A stretch of 64,000 bases of DNA from Chamaecrista fasciculata (Eukaryota; Streptophyta; Magnoliopsida; Fabales; Fabaceae), in NCBI GenBank assembly GCA_003254925.1, contig QANZ01032668.1:2048-66047 (forward strand), in the 5' to 3' direction. The first letter of the stretch is position 1. Every line of letters starts with the position of its first letter. Under the pieces are notes generated by a model, which was given only the letters and a program-made list of their open reading frames with translations, searched no databases and was not told the origin of the DNA. This document shows positions 23,801-33,855 of the stretch, piece by piece. The position numbers and the translations under genes are program-made.

Positions 23801-26800
23801 TGTTCTCAAATACCAAATGATTGGCCCTAGGGCACAATCTCCAACAAGTTCTACCCCCAACTTGCGGGTACAATTGACACAAAAGAAAATATTGAGGTTA
23901 CAATTGATATAAAAGGGAAAATATTGGGAGTACAATTGATCCAAAAAAACTTTAGGGGTACAATTGAAATTGACCACATACTTTGGGGGTACAATTGACG
24001 TAAAACAAATATTGAGGGTACAACTGAAATTGACCTCATACTTTAGGGATATCAAGAGTATATTTGCCAAAAAATTATGGGACAAAATTGAAACCTAAGT
24101 AAAAATTATGGGACCAAAAATGTACTTTGACATTAATTAATTAGCTTGACTCAAATCCCCTATTTTTCGAATTCCCACTACAACACTTTTTAACTTTACA
24201 TCTTAATTTTAAGGGTAAATTCCACTTTGGTACCTTGTTTTATAGACCAATTACACTTTGTTATACCGTTCTTTCAAAAGTGACACTTTGGTACATTGTT
24301 CTTTCAAAAATGTTATTTTGGAACCCTGTTCTTTCAAAAGTGACATTTTGGTACCCTGTTATTTGGACCAATTTCACTTTGATACCCTATAAAAGATAGA
24401 ATAGGGTAACAAATAGTGAAAGAACAGGGTTCCAAAGTGAAATTGGTCCAAAGAACAGGGTAAGAAAATATCACTTTTGAATGAACAAGGTACCAAAATG
24501 ACATTTTTGAAAAAATAGTGTACCAAAGTGTCAATTTTGAAAGAAGAAGGTACCAAAGTGGAATTGGTCCATAGAACAGGGTACCAAAGTGGAATTTACC
24601 CTTATTTTAATTAATTAATTAACTGTTTTAATTTGACTAGTTTATATATTTTTCCACTTTTAGGATGATATTCACATTAGACATGCAAAGGAATTGACGA
24701 GCTTTAAGAAAGTCCTTATTGATGTAGCAACAGAGAACGCAGTTGAAGGTCTCTATATCATTGATATGATTCAAAGGTTAGGGATTGAACACCACTTTCA
24801 ACACGAGATTGAATCACTAATTCAAAAGCAGCAGCATCTTATTCATCATCTTCCTAACCTTTCTCAAGTTGCAATCCAATTTCGTTTGTTAAGACAACAA
24901 GGTTGCTACGTTCATGCTGGTTAGTGTATTTCTCTGTCGTCCACTACTAATTAAAATAATCAACTACCTGTTACATGCGTGGTTGCTAAAGCAATTAAGC
25001 AAAATATATATATCTATGCTCTTAATATATATCGTACTCAATCACTCATATATAATTAACATTCAAAATATCAGACCGACCATTAAATTGGTCGAAGCAG
25101 AAAGAAAAATACTAAAAATATATAATAAACTAATTAAATTTAAACTTGATTGAGTAAAAAAGTGAGAATTATAAGAATAAAATATCAAATATTAATGTGA
25201 AAACTACGAAGTAGTGTATCATTTTGAGTCTAAATTTAATAAGAAAAAAAGTCATTTACAATAACATAAATTTAATCAAAAGAAGTAAAAAGAGAAAAGA
25301 AAAAAAAATCCTGAATCGGTTCAACACAAAAATCGTCCGATTCAGGACTATTTTCTCGATTTTTGGTTGATTTATCTGGTTGTTAACCGATTCTATATCA
25401 GACCAATTTTATATCCAATTCCAACCGGACCTCTGATCCGATTTTCACAACATTGGTGTTGCATTAATTAGTAATTTGTGTGACCCATAAATTGGGACCT
25501 ACTATATTATTAAGTGTGATGCAGATGTGTTTAACAAGTTCAAGGACAAGGAGGGGAGACTAAAGCAGATATTTTGGGGAAATGTTGAAGGATTGATTGA
25601 ATTGTTTGAAGCCTCCCACTTAAGCTTAGAAGGAGAAAATGATCTTGAACAGGCTCGGGACTTGACCCACAATCTTCTTAGTTCATGGCAATCCACATTA
25701 CTGGATATGGATGAACCTAATTTTATTGCAGATACTCTCAAGTATCCAACTCACACAAGTTTGTCCAGATTCACACCAAGAAGTTTCCTATTCCCAATTT
25801 CCCAACTTAACAAGCCATGGTTTTACCCTTTACAAAACCTATCCAAAATAGATACCCAAATACCCAACTCCATCAATCTCAAGGAAATATATGCCGTCTC
25901 CAAGTAAGTAATTCAAACTCAACATGCAAATGCAACTAATTAACTAACTTGTACATAATATATATATATATAATTTATATGGCAAAAATACTCTTGATAA
26001 CCCTAAAGTATAGGTCAATTTTAATTGTATCCCCAAAGTTTTTTTCGGGCAATTGTAACCCCAATGTATAGGATTAGTTTCAATTGTACCCAAAAAGTTT
26101 TTTGGATCGATTATAATTTCAATTCTCTTTTTGTATCAATTGTACTTTTAATTTGGAGGTACAATTGGCCCAAAAAAAACTTTGAAAATACAATTGGAAC
26201 TTACCTTATACTTTAAGATACCAAAAACTACTTTTGCCCATTTATATTAATTGCTCCACCCATGATCCATCTCCATCTCCATGTACATTAATTATAATAT
26301 ATATATATAGGTGGTGGAAAGACCTAGGTTTGGCCAAGGACCTAAAGTTTGCAGGAGATGAACCAATCAAGTGGTATATGTGGGCCATGGCATGCTTTTC
26401 AGATCCATGCCTTTCAGAGGAAAGAATTGAACTCACCAAACCAATCTCCCTAGTCTACATAATTGATGATATATTTGATGTTTATGGAAGCATCGATGAA
26501 CTCACTCTCTTCGTAGATGCTGTCACCAGGTACCAATTCAAATATATACCTATATATACATTTTGCAATTATAATCTTGGATAAATTACACTTTGGTATG
26601 AATCGATTTCACTTTGATACTATGTTCTTTCAAAATTGATCTTTTGGTACCCTCTTCAATTCGTTATTAGTACTTTGGTATCAAAAACTCTTTTTCTATT
26701 ACCTCTTGATGGAAAAAAGCACGTGTAGTTCATGTGCATAGTCAAGAAAACAAAATTCATCATCCTAAACTCAGATTTCATGATTCAACCTCCAAAAAAC

Positions 26801-29090
26801 ACGATTCAATATATGTACTTGAAGGCAGAGGATTTCGTGTATTTTTTAGACTAAATCGTGAAATCTGAGTTTAAAAGGGTGAATTTCATATTTTTGACCA
26901 TGCATGTGACCCGCACGTGCATTTTTCCGTCAAAAGATAACAAAAAAAAATTGTGTACCAAAGTGCTAATGACGATTAGAAGAGGATACTAAAATATCAA
27001 TTTTTGAAAGAACGGGGTACCAAAGTGAACCAATCCATACCTTACAGTACCAAAATGTAATTTACCCTATAATCTTTTATGGTCATGTTGATTTCAAATT
27101 ATTAACTCGTTCGAATATTATTGCAGATGGGATTTGGCAGCAATAGGACAATTACCAGACTATATGAAAGCTTGCTTCAAAGCTCTTCATGACATTACCA
27201 ATGAGTTTTCCAACAAGATCCAAAACCAACATGGATTGAATCCTAAAGAAAGCTTAATCAAATCGGTAATAATAAACGTACATATATATATATATATAGG
27301 ATGAATGAATTCTATTGCATTTGACAAGAATGAACTGGGTAATATTAATTTAATTCGCGTGGATGTAGTGGGTGAGATTATTGGATGCTTTCATGGAAGA
27401 AGCAAAATGGTTTGCTTCAGGGGAATTGCCAGGACCTGAGGAGTATTTGAAGAATGGGATAGTTAGCACAGGGATGCAAGTGGCTCTTGTCCATGGATTC
27501 CTTCTATTGGGTGACGGCATTACCAAGCAAAATATGGCTCTCATTGACAACTTTCCAAGCTTGATATCCTCAATAGCCACAATTCTCAGGCTATGTGACG
27601 ATTTAGAAGGTGCCAAGGTACCTATAGACAATAATATACTTCTGGTTGTGGAGAAAAATACATTTAGATATTTATTCTTTCATTGGAGTACGTATGTGGT
27701 TTTTAATTGGTCAAAGTGTAAATTTGGTCCAATATCTTTTGCTGAGTTCTCAATTTGGTCTTGTATCTTTTTTGTTGCACTTTTGGTCCCATATCTTTGC
27801 AAAAGGTCCCAATTTGGTCCCATATCATTTTTTATCTCATATCTTTTGGTCAAGTTGCAGAACTGATCCCATATAGGCAGGGGCGGAGCCAGAAATTTTG
27901 GTTAGGGGGGGCCGAAAGTTTTTTTTGGCCAAAATCTTATTTTAGTCTTGAATGCTTATTCAAAATTTTGTTTTGGTCCCTAATATTCTTTTAGGAATTT
28001 CGGGTTTGAGACAAAGAAATATGATCACATTCAATAGTTAAAGACCAATTATAAAACTTTAAAGAAAAATTAAGGATCAAAATGAAACTTTAGGTAATCA
28101 TTAAGGACCAAAATAAGATATTGGTCTATTTTTCTCTATATATTATTAATATTATAAAATAAAATGTATAAGTTAGATTTTTTTTTTNTATTCTAATCCC
28201 ACACAGTCACACAAACATATGAATATATGCATTAAGGATTATCAAAGTATTTAGACTTATTGGAGACCGTAAAATTTTACCATGTAGGTTTAGGTCTAGA
28301 CCCGGACTCAACCTTAATGGTTCTGGCTCCGGATATGGTAGTACCCAACCCATATGTTATCTATACTCTACCAATAATCATAAATATTTAATTTTTTTAT
28401 ATATAAAATATAATACTTTAAAACTTTTTTGTTGAGGAAATATTAACTTGTAAGGATAAAATATTAAATATTTCATAAGGATTGAAATATTTTAATAATA
28501 TATTTCTATTTATGATTTATTTTTTTGTTTTTAGTAGTTATAGATACAAAAAAAAAGATAAAAATAAATTTTATATTAATAGAAAATAAATTATTTTAAA
28601 ACTTCTCTAGATCCGGGGTCCGGGTATGGGGATGAGGAATGATTTTAATATCTGCTCATCTCAAGGTCTAGAGATCTAGAGATCATAGTATGCTACTCAT
28701 ATCCTACTCATATTGATGACCCCTAATATGCAGGAGCAACACGATAATGATGATAAGGATGGGTCCTACTTAAAGTGCTACATGAAGGAGCACCCAGGAA
28801 TTTCTATTGAAGAGGCAAGACAGCACACGAGGTATAAGATTTCACAAGCTTGGAGAATTCTCAACAAAGAGTGCCTCAACCGATCAACAAATCCGCTTCC
28901 ATTATCTTTTACTAAGTTTTGTCTTAATGCTGCCAGGATGGTGCCTCTCATGTACAGTTATGACACTTATAGCCCCTCAAGATTACAACACTATGTGAGG
29001 TCCTTGCTTTATAACAATCCCACTATTCAAATTTCACCACAAAATCATGTTGGAGATTGTGCCCTAGGACCAATTATCTTGTATGTGTGA
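20841..29090 (+). CDS. TPS-g-type terpene synthase, copy 2, C-terminus altered by Copia insertion
   Basis: Predicted class I terpene synthase, linalool/nerolidol synthase-like. Seven exons: 20841-20996, 24664-24919, 25525-25903, 26311-26529, 27127-27265, 27369-27617 and 28734-29090. All introns are GT-AG and phases agree. The product would be 584 residues; before the insertion it was about 575. Exon 1 (52 residues, rich in Lys, Ala, Pro) has no RRx8W, as in TPS-g; whether it is a transit peptide is unclear. Exon 2 shows [11 protein letters not shown] and [13 protein letters not shown] lies at residues 316-320. The upstream RxR-like site reads GDE (279-281), so its first Arg is lost; copy 1 has RDE. 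The second metal motif reads DDLEGAKEQ (460-468), with Gly and Gln where Ser/Thr and Glu are usual. After QNH in exon 7 the Copia LTR begins; it replaces TLIS-stop with 13 LTR-encoded residues and a stop. Intron 1 (3.7 kb) contains a solo LTR. The gene is open throughout, so it may be expressed, but activity is doubtful. Confidence 0.88.
21472..24070. repeat. AATTGTACC fold-back split by the solo LTR
   Basis: The left part (21472-21643) has TTAGTACCCCCAAAGTATA. The right part (23852-24070) has several GGGTACAATTGA words and ends with their complement. Without the LTR and one copy of AGTTC it would be a compact element of the same family as those in intron 3. Confidence 0.7.
21644..23846 (-). 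mobile_element. Solo Copia LTR in intron 1 of TPS copy 2
   Basis: It is a complete 2203-bp LTR in reverse orientation, from TGTTGGGAAAT to CTCCAACA. A perfect 5-bp duplication AGTTC flanks it (21639-21643 and 23847-23851). No internal region is present, as expected after recombination between the two LTRs of a full element. It lies between exons 1 and 2, antisense to the gene, and carries CACGTG sites. Confidence 0.92.
24213..24601. mobile_element. MULE-like MITE in intron 1 of TPS copy 2
   Basis: It has perfect inverted ends starting GGGTAAATTCCACTTTGG. The flanks TAATTTTAA and TTATTTTAA form a 9-bp duplication with one mismatch. The interior repeats the cassette CTTTCAAAAGTGACATTTTGG several times on each arm. 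It sits 62 bp before exon 2. Confidence 0.8.
25979..26240. repeat. AATTGTACC fold-back, intron 3 of TPS copy 2
   Basis: This is the shorter relative of 3794-4208 at the equivalent place in copy 1. It lacks the internal three-unit repeat. Confidence 0.7.
26581..27066. repeat. GGTACC fold-back MITE, intron 4 of TPS copy 2
   Basis: It is the counterpart of 4538-5040 in copy 1. Ends are TAAATTACACTTTGGTA and TACCAAAATGTAATTTA. Confidence 0.75.
27703..28140. repeat. Intron 6 repeats of TPS copy 2
   Basis: The left part has tandem words CAATTTGGTCCCATATC. From about 27883 a CAGGGGCGGAGCCAGAAATT sequence resembles the start of known plant hAT-type ends. The right end is not clear. It starts at the same intronic position where copy 1 carries an unrelated MITE. 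Confidence 0.5.
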
Positions 29091-31412
29091 ACATACTGGT
29101 TGACTAATTTATGGATGATAAATTAAGTCGTTATCATATTATTAGCATGTTTACTATGATAACAATCCCTGATTAATTATGTGATAATTAGTCTAAACTG
29201 TCCCTGGTCGCTCATTCAAGTGGGAACTTGAAAATGGACTAAGACCAGCATGACCTCGGTGTATAGAGATACATGCACTAGATGCTTTACGAGAGTCATG
29301 GTGCAATTATGTAAAGGGTTACAAGTTGCTGGACCGACCCGGAGAGTCCTGCATGGGTTTTAGTCATGAGCTAGCCTCTCCTGTACACCTGTCACGATGC
29401 CCTTAGACCTGAGGTCTTGACTATTCCGGCGTTGTAGTTGTCAAACTTTGGCCTAGTCCAACGTTGCCCGTAGCAGGGTAGCCATACAGGCTAGGTACGG
29501 GTTTGGTTGATTGCCGTGCTGAGGAATGTGGTTGACCAAGATGGAATTTTGTCCCTCATCATGGATGAGAGATATTTAATTGGGCCCCTCGATGAGTCTG
29601 TCCAAGGAATTTGTGGCCACACAGGGAAATGGGACTAACTCAGGAAATCGAGAAAGTTATGGTTTGGATTTATGATGACTTTCCCGTGCCTAATCCATGG
29701 CCAAAATATCGTGTGACAATCGGGATCAAGACAAGGTAGTACTAAGGTAAAGTCGTTTTGGCGTTAAAGCGATAACTCACGTGTTTTGGGTAGTCGTGAT
29801 GGCTTGCTAGAGTCCGCTCTCGACTTGTGAGTCATAGAGATGACTTGCTGCCAACTTCACGTGAGGCCTGCTGGGTCACACACGAGCAGGATCAAGATGC
29901 CACGCTGGGACACGAATTAAGGTTAATTTGTGGGTCACTTTAGTGACAATTTAAGACATAGTTGATTGTCTTAGGACATGAAATCTTGTCTTAAATAAAT
30001 ATCTACGTATGTGATATTTAAATTTGTTGGACAAATTTAAATATTAATTGTTGAATAGATAATAGGATTAATCTATTTACAATTATAATATTAGGGAATA
30101 ATAAATTGGATAAGGTTCCTAAAAGTTAGGAGATTATTGATTTATTAAATTCACTAATATTAGGTGTGAGGGTGGCGCCTCATATAGAGATTTTAATTAA
30201 TAAAAATTTTTTGTTAATTAAAGTCATGACTTGGATTTGAATTTGAATTTAAGATTTGATTTTGATTTCAAGATTCAAGATTGAATTAAAGATATTAGGG
30301 TAATATTTTTATTCAATATTAATGGGGAATTTGAATTCAAGATTCAATTTTGAATTAAAGATATTAGGGTAATATTTTAATTCAATAATAAATTTGAATT
30401 CAAGACTCAAAATTTGAATTAAAGATATTAGGGTAATATTTTAATTCAATATTGTTGAAAGATAATAAGTTGGTTATAACTACCTAAGAGTTAGGGTTGT
30501 TATTTTGATTTATTAAATTCCCTAAGACAAAGGTGAGGATGGCGCATATCTTTTGACATGGAGTGTAAGATTTGATCTTGCATTTTGAATTTAAATATTA
30601 TGTGCAAGTCGAATTTTATGATTAAATTATTAGGGTAATATTTTAATTATAAATTCAATTCCTCATGACTCATTCCAACCAATAGGGTTTGAGCAATCAA
30701 GATTTGATTTCAAGATTTGATCTTGACAACCTCAAAATCGAATTGCCCCTAGATTTTTGAATTATAATATTAGTGTAATATTATAAATCATGATTTAGGG
30801 ATTCCCTAAGTTATATTAATTATTGAATTAATATATCCAAGATATTAGGGATTCACTAATGAGATTATAATTCCCTAATTTTAGGAATGAGAAAATATAT
30901 ATATACACCAAGAGGCCAAGTCGACTAAGGCATTATTTTGGTGAGACAAAACTTGCAAAACCCTAGTTCTAAGAAATAGTTCGACTTTCTCCAAGATAGA
31001 GAGAGAAAGTTTGGCTTGCACCAAAAGGCTTAGAGTTTTGTGTGAGATCAAGAATTGGATTCTTGATCATAGGCGCCATCATTCTTTGAGATTCAAGAAT
31101 TGTTCTTGAATTTCAAGAACACTGTAGATAGAGTTCCCTGTATTCACTTGGGAAGAAGTGAAGGAGGCTAGCACCTAGGCATCTCCAAAACTGTTCGTGT
31201 GGATCACCGGTAGAGGGAGTACACTTGGAGTTGACTTCTCAGCATCACAGTCACAAAAGCTACCGATTGATTTGGGTAAAATTCTAATCCTTCTTCTGAT
31301 ATAGACTCATATAGCGGATCCTGGGAAAGAAATCACAGCCTGCGCTATTTATTTTAAAGTTTTTTTATTTATTTTTCGCTTCCGCTGCGCGGGGCTCTAT
31401 GATTTTCCAACA
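29048..31412 (+). repeat. 5' LTR of the TPS copy 2 Copia element
   Basis: It runs from TGTTGGAGATTG to a CCAACA end (2365 bp). It has a TATA tract at about 30894-30907 and CACGTG words near 29778 and 29859. A unit of about 65 bp (GAATTAAAGATATTAGGG) is present about three times at 30240-30455; the 3' LTR has one fewer. Confidence 0.92.
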
Positions 31413-31413
31413 G

Positions 31414-31425
31414 TGGTATCAGAGC
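31414..31425 (+). other. Primer binding site
   Basis: TGGTATCAGAGC one base after the LTR end is the common plant Copia site complementary to the 3' end of initiator methionine tRNA. Confidence 0.85.
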
Positions 31426-32453
31426 CACGCTATTTTGGGTCTGTATTAGTTTTTGGTGATTGTACATGAGATGTATGATTGAGTGTTTACCGCTTTTCAA
31501 TTGTATGCTAAAGTATTTTGCGAAAAGATCCACCACAAAGTTTTGGAATCTATCTAAAATTGGTGCAAATTATATGTATATGATACATAGGAAATCAATA
31601 GGATCGATTTGAAAATTTTCTTGAATTTTAAGGCCTAAGTCGAAAATCCCTATATAATTATAACTAAAATTGTTTTAATTATAATTATTGTGGGGTGGCT
31701 GGAAATTTATTAAAATTATGAATTTTAAAATTTTTGGGTCAATAATTTAAATTCTTGAATGAGATTCCTGATTTTATAATTATTGATACTAGGCCTAATT
31801 TTCAAGAATGGCATGTTAAAATTGCACAAACCCTAATTGAACACATTTTAAAAATTGTTTTTGGTATGTGTTGCTGTATGCCGTGTTTGACATGATGATG
31901 TATGAATTGTTCATGTGTGTTATGTGGTGTTGGATATGGCTCTAGGGTTTTTGGTAATACGGTCTGCGTGTCGTCTCCCTATACTCTGTTATAATTTTAC
32001 ATTCTGTTTACACCTCAATGTAACTGAGGTTTTTCCTATGTAATTTTATTTTTCTTTTAGAAAAATTCTCTCATTGGCTTGAGAGGATTATAGGGTAGAT
32101 GGGTCATATCTAAACACGGTGTGCTTTATGCATTTAGTTTTTGTATGTGATGCAATGCGCTAGATGTATGCCTAGGGGTGCGAATTTTAACATGCAACTT
32201 TAATTTTACGCTACAACCACGTATGTGATACGAGCGTGGGATTTTGTATGTGATACAAAATCCGTGCACATGTTTATATTTATGAGATACATGGGAAATA
32301 AACACGTGGCACGACTCGTTTAATTTTAAATTGGTTTTAAAATTAAACTAAAGACGGAACATTTTTACAATAGAAATCAAACCCTTTTAAAATTCTTAAG
32401 TTTTAATGCCATCAATAAAACACCCTGTTAAAATCTTGTTCATCGTGGAGCGG

Positions 32454-32829
32454 TGATCGCCTACGCGACACGTATCTACCTTGACCTTGAGGAGACACAG
32501 CTGAATGGGAGATTCAACGCAGCGTTGTGTTGAAATCTCGGTTTGTTAAATGCGGTGATCGCCTATGCGACACGTGTTTAGTGGGCCTTGATGATATGGG
32601 GTCGGACTTAGGTCTCGTTGTGAGCCTAGCCATTCACAAGTTTTATTGTGCGACTTAATGGGGTTATCAAATCGGATTTGGACCTCAAGGCATTAGATGG
32701 GATAAACATGCCATAATAAGTATCATATGATGATACAGTCCCATAAAGATCTAAGAGTCACATGAGATGTGATTGGTAAAGAGTTACCTACCTAAATAAC
32801 CTAAGGGTGCATAATCGCCTACGCGACGG
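32454..32829 (+). other. Three repeated stem-loops in the Copia 5' leader
   Basis: Copies are centred at 32457-32468, 32559-32570 and 32815-32826. Each has TCGC, a 4-nt loop (CTAC, CTAT, CTAC) and GCGA. The first two extend to a 7-bp stem with one bulged A (GTG-A-TCGC against GCGA-CAC). They lie between the primer site and gag, where packaging and dimerisation signals are usually found. Equivalent triplets occur in Copia A and B. Confidence 0.7.
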
Positions 32830-32946
32830 TAAACTTTGGTGAAATATGGGTCTTAGCCACTAATAATAATTTTACTGGGTTTTACAAAATGGTGGATATA
32901 TTTTTCTCTGCTAATTGAATTTCCATATCTTTAAATGTAGAATCAA

Positions 32947-33855
32947 ATGGCAAACAATAGTTCAACGTTTTCACTGCGATCTATCCTTGAGAAGGATAAA
33001 TTGTCTAGGAAAAATTTCCTCGACTGGTTTCGTAATTTGAGAATTGTTCTCACCCGTGAAAAGAAACTTTACGTTCTAGAAAAACCTCTCCCTAAGGAGC
33101 CTGCGAAGGACGCTCCAGGAGCTCAAAAGAATGCTTATGAGAAGCATTTCGATGACTCTTTGGAGGTCTCTTGCCTGATGGTGGACACAATGATTCCCGA
33201 GTTGCAAAAGGGCTTGGATACGTTGATTTGTTTTGAGATGATAATGCGTCTCAAGGAAATGTTCCAACACCAGATTAGGCAAGAAAGGTATGAGACCACT
33301 AAGGCTCTACGATCTTGCAAGATGGCTGAAGGTGCATCTGTCGGTAACCATGTCATGAAGATGAAAGGGTACATGGATCACCTTGATAGGCTGGGATTTC
33401 CCATTTCTTCAGAACTTGCGACGGATTTGATCCTGAGCTCGCTGCCCAAAAGTTATGACAAGTTTGTCATGGACTTTAATGTGAAAGGATTGGAGGAATC
33501 AGTCTCTGGGCTGCATAGGATGCTCAAGGCTGCTGAGGCATCCATGAAAAGGGCGCCTCCAACAGTCTTGATGATTCAGAGAAGCGAAGGGAAGAGGAAG
33601 GGCGAAGGAAAGAGGAAGGACACCATAATGGTTGGTGAGACCAAGCCAGTGGACGACCCTTGCCTACAACCTGCCAAGAAGGAAAAGCCTTCAGAGGATG
33701 CGTTTTGCTTTTTCTGCCAAGTGTCAGGACATTGGATGAGAAAATGCAAATTCTATTGGGAATATCAAAAGAAGAAGAAGAAGAGCTGTGAGGCCTCTAC
33801 TTCAGGTATCTTTGTTATAAATGTTCTTTTCTACTTAAAACCACTTGGGTATTAG
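32947..33855 (+). CDS. Copia gag protein
   Basis: A 302-residue frame starts at the ATG seven bases after the end of the leader. It begins MANNSSTFSLRSILEKDKLS and has the FLDW-x-RNLRIVLT region seen in all three gag copies here. A CX2CX4HX4C zinc knuckle (CFFCQVSGHWMRKC) lies near residues 256-270, preceded by a Lys/Arg-rich tract. Gag forms the virus-like particle that packages the element RNA. The frame ends shortly after the knuckle, where protease would follow in frame in an intact element; the protease DTG reads DTA and then meets stops. Confidence 0.85.
   Translation: MANNSSTFSLRSILEKDKLSRKNFLDWFRNLRIVLTREKKLYVLEKPLPKEPAKDAPGAQKNAYEKHFDDSLEVSCLMVDTMIPELQKGLDTLICFEMIMRLKEMFQHQIRQERYETTKALRSCKMAEGASVGNHVMKMKGYMDHLDRLGFPISSELATDLILSSLPKSYDKFVMDFNVKGLEESVSGLHRMLKAAEASMKRAPPTVLMIQRSEGKRKGEGKRKDTIMVGETKPVDDPCLQPAKKEKPSEDAFCFFCQVSGHWMRKCKFYWEYQKKKKKSCEASTSGIFVINVLFYLKPLGY

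Larger units (their letters stand above)
21023..24127. repeat. Fold-back element in TPS copy 2 intron 1, later invaded
   Basis: The left arm starts CAAATTTCACTTTTGGCC and the right arm ends GACCAAAAATGTACTTTG. TTAATTAATTA lies at both flanks and is a plausible target duplication. Inside lie another fold-back (21472-24070) and a solo LTR. Confidence 0.65.

Noticed and set aside
31414..31430. tRNA gene
   Set aside because: The similarity to initiator methionine tRNA is limited to the primer binding site of an LTR element.
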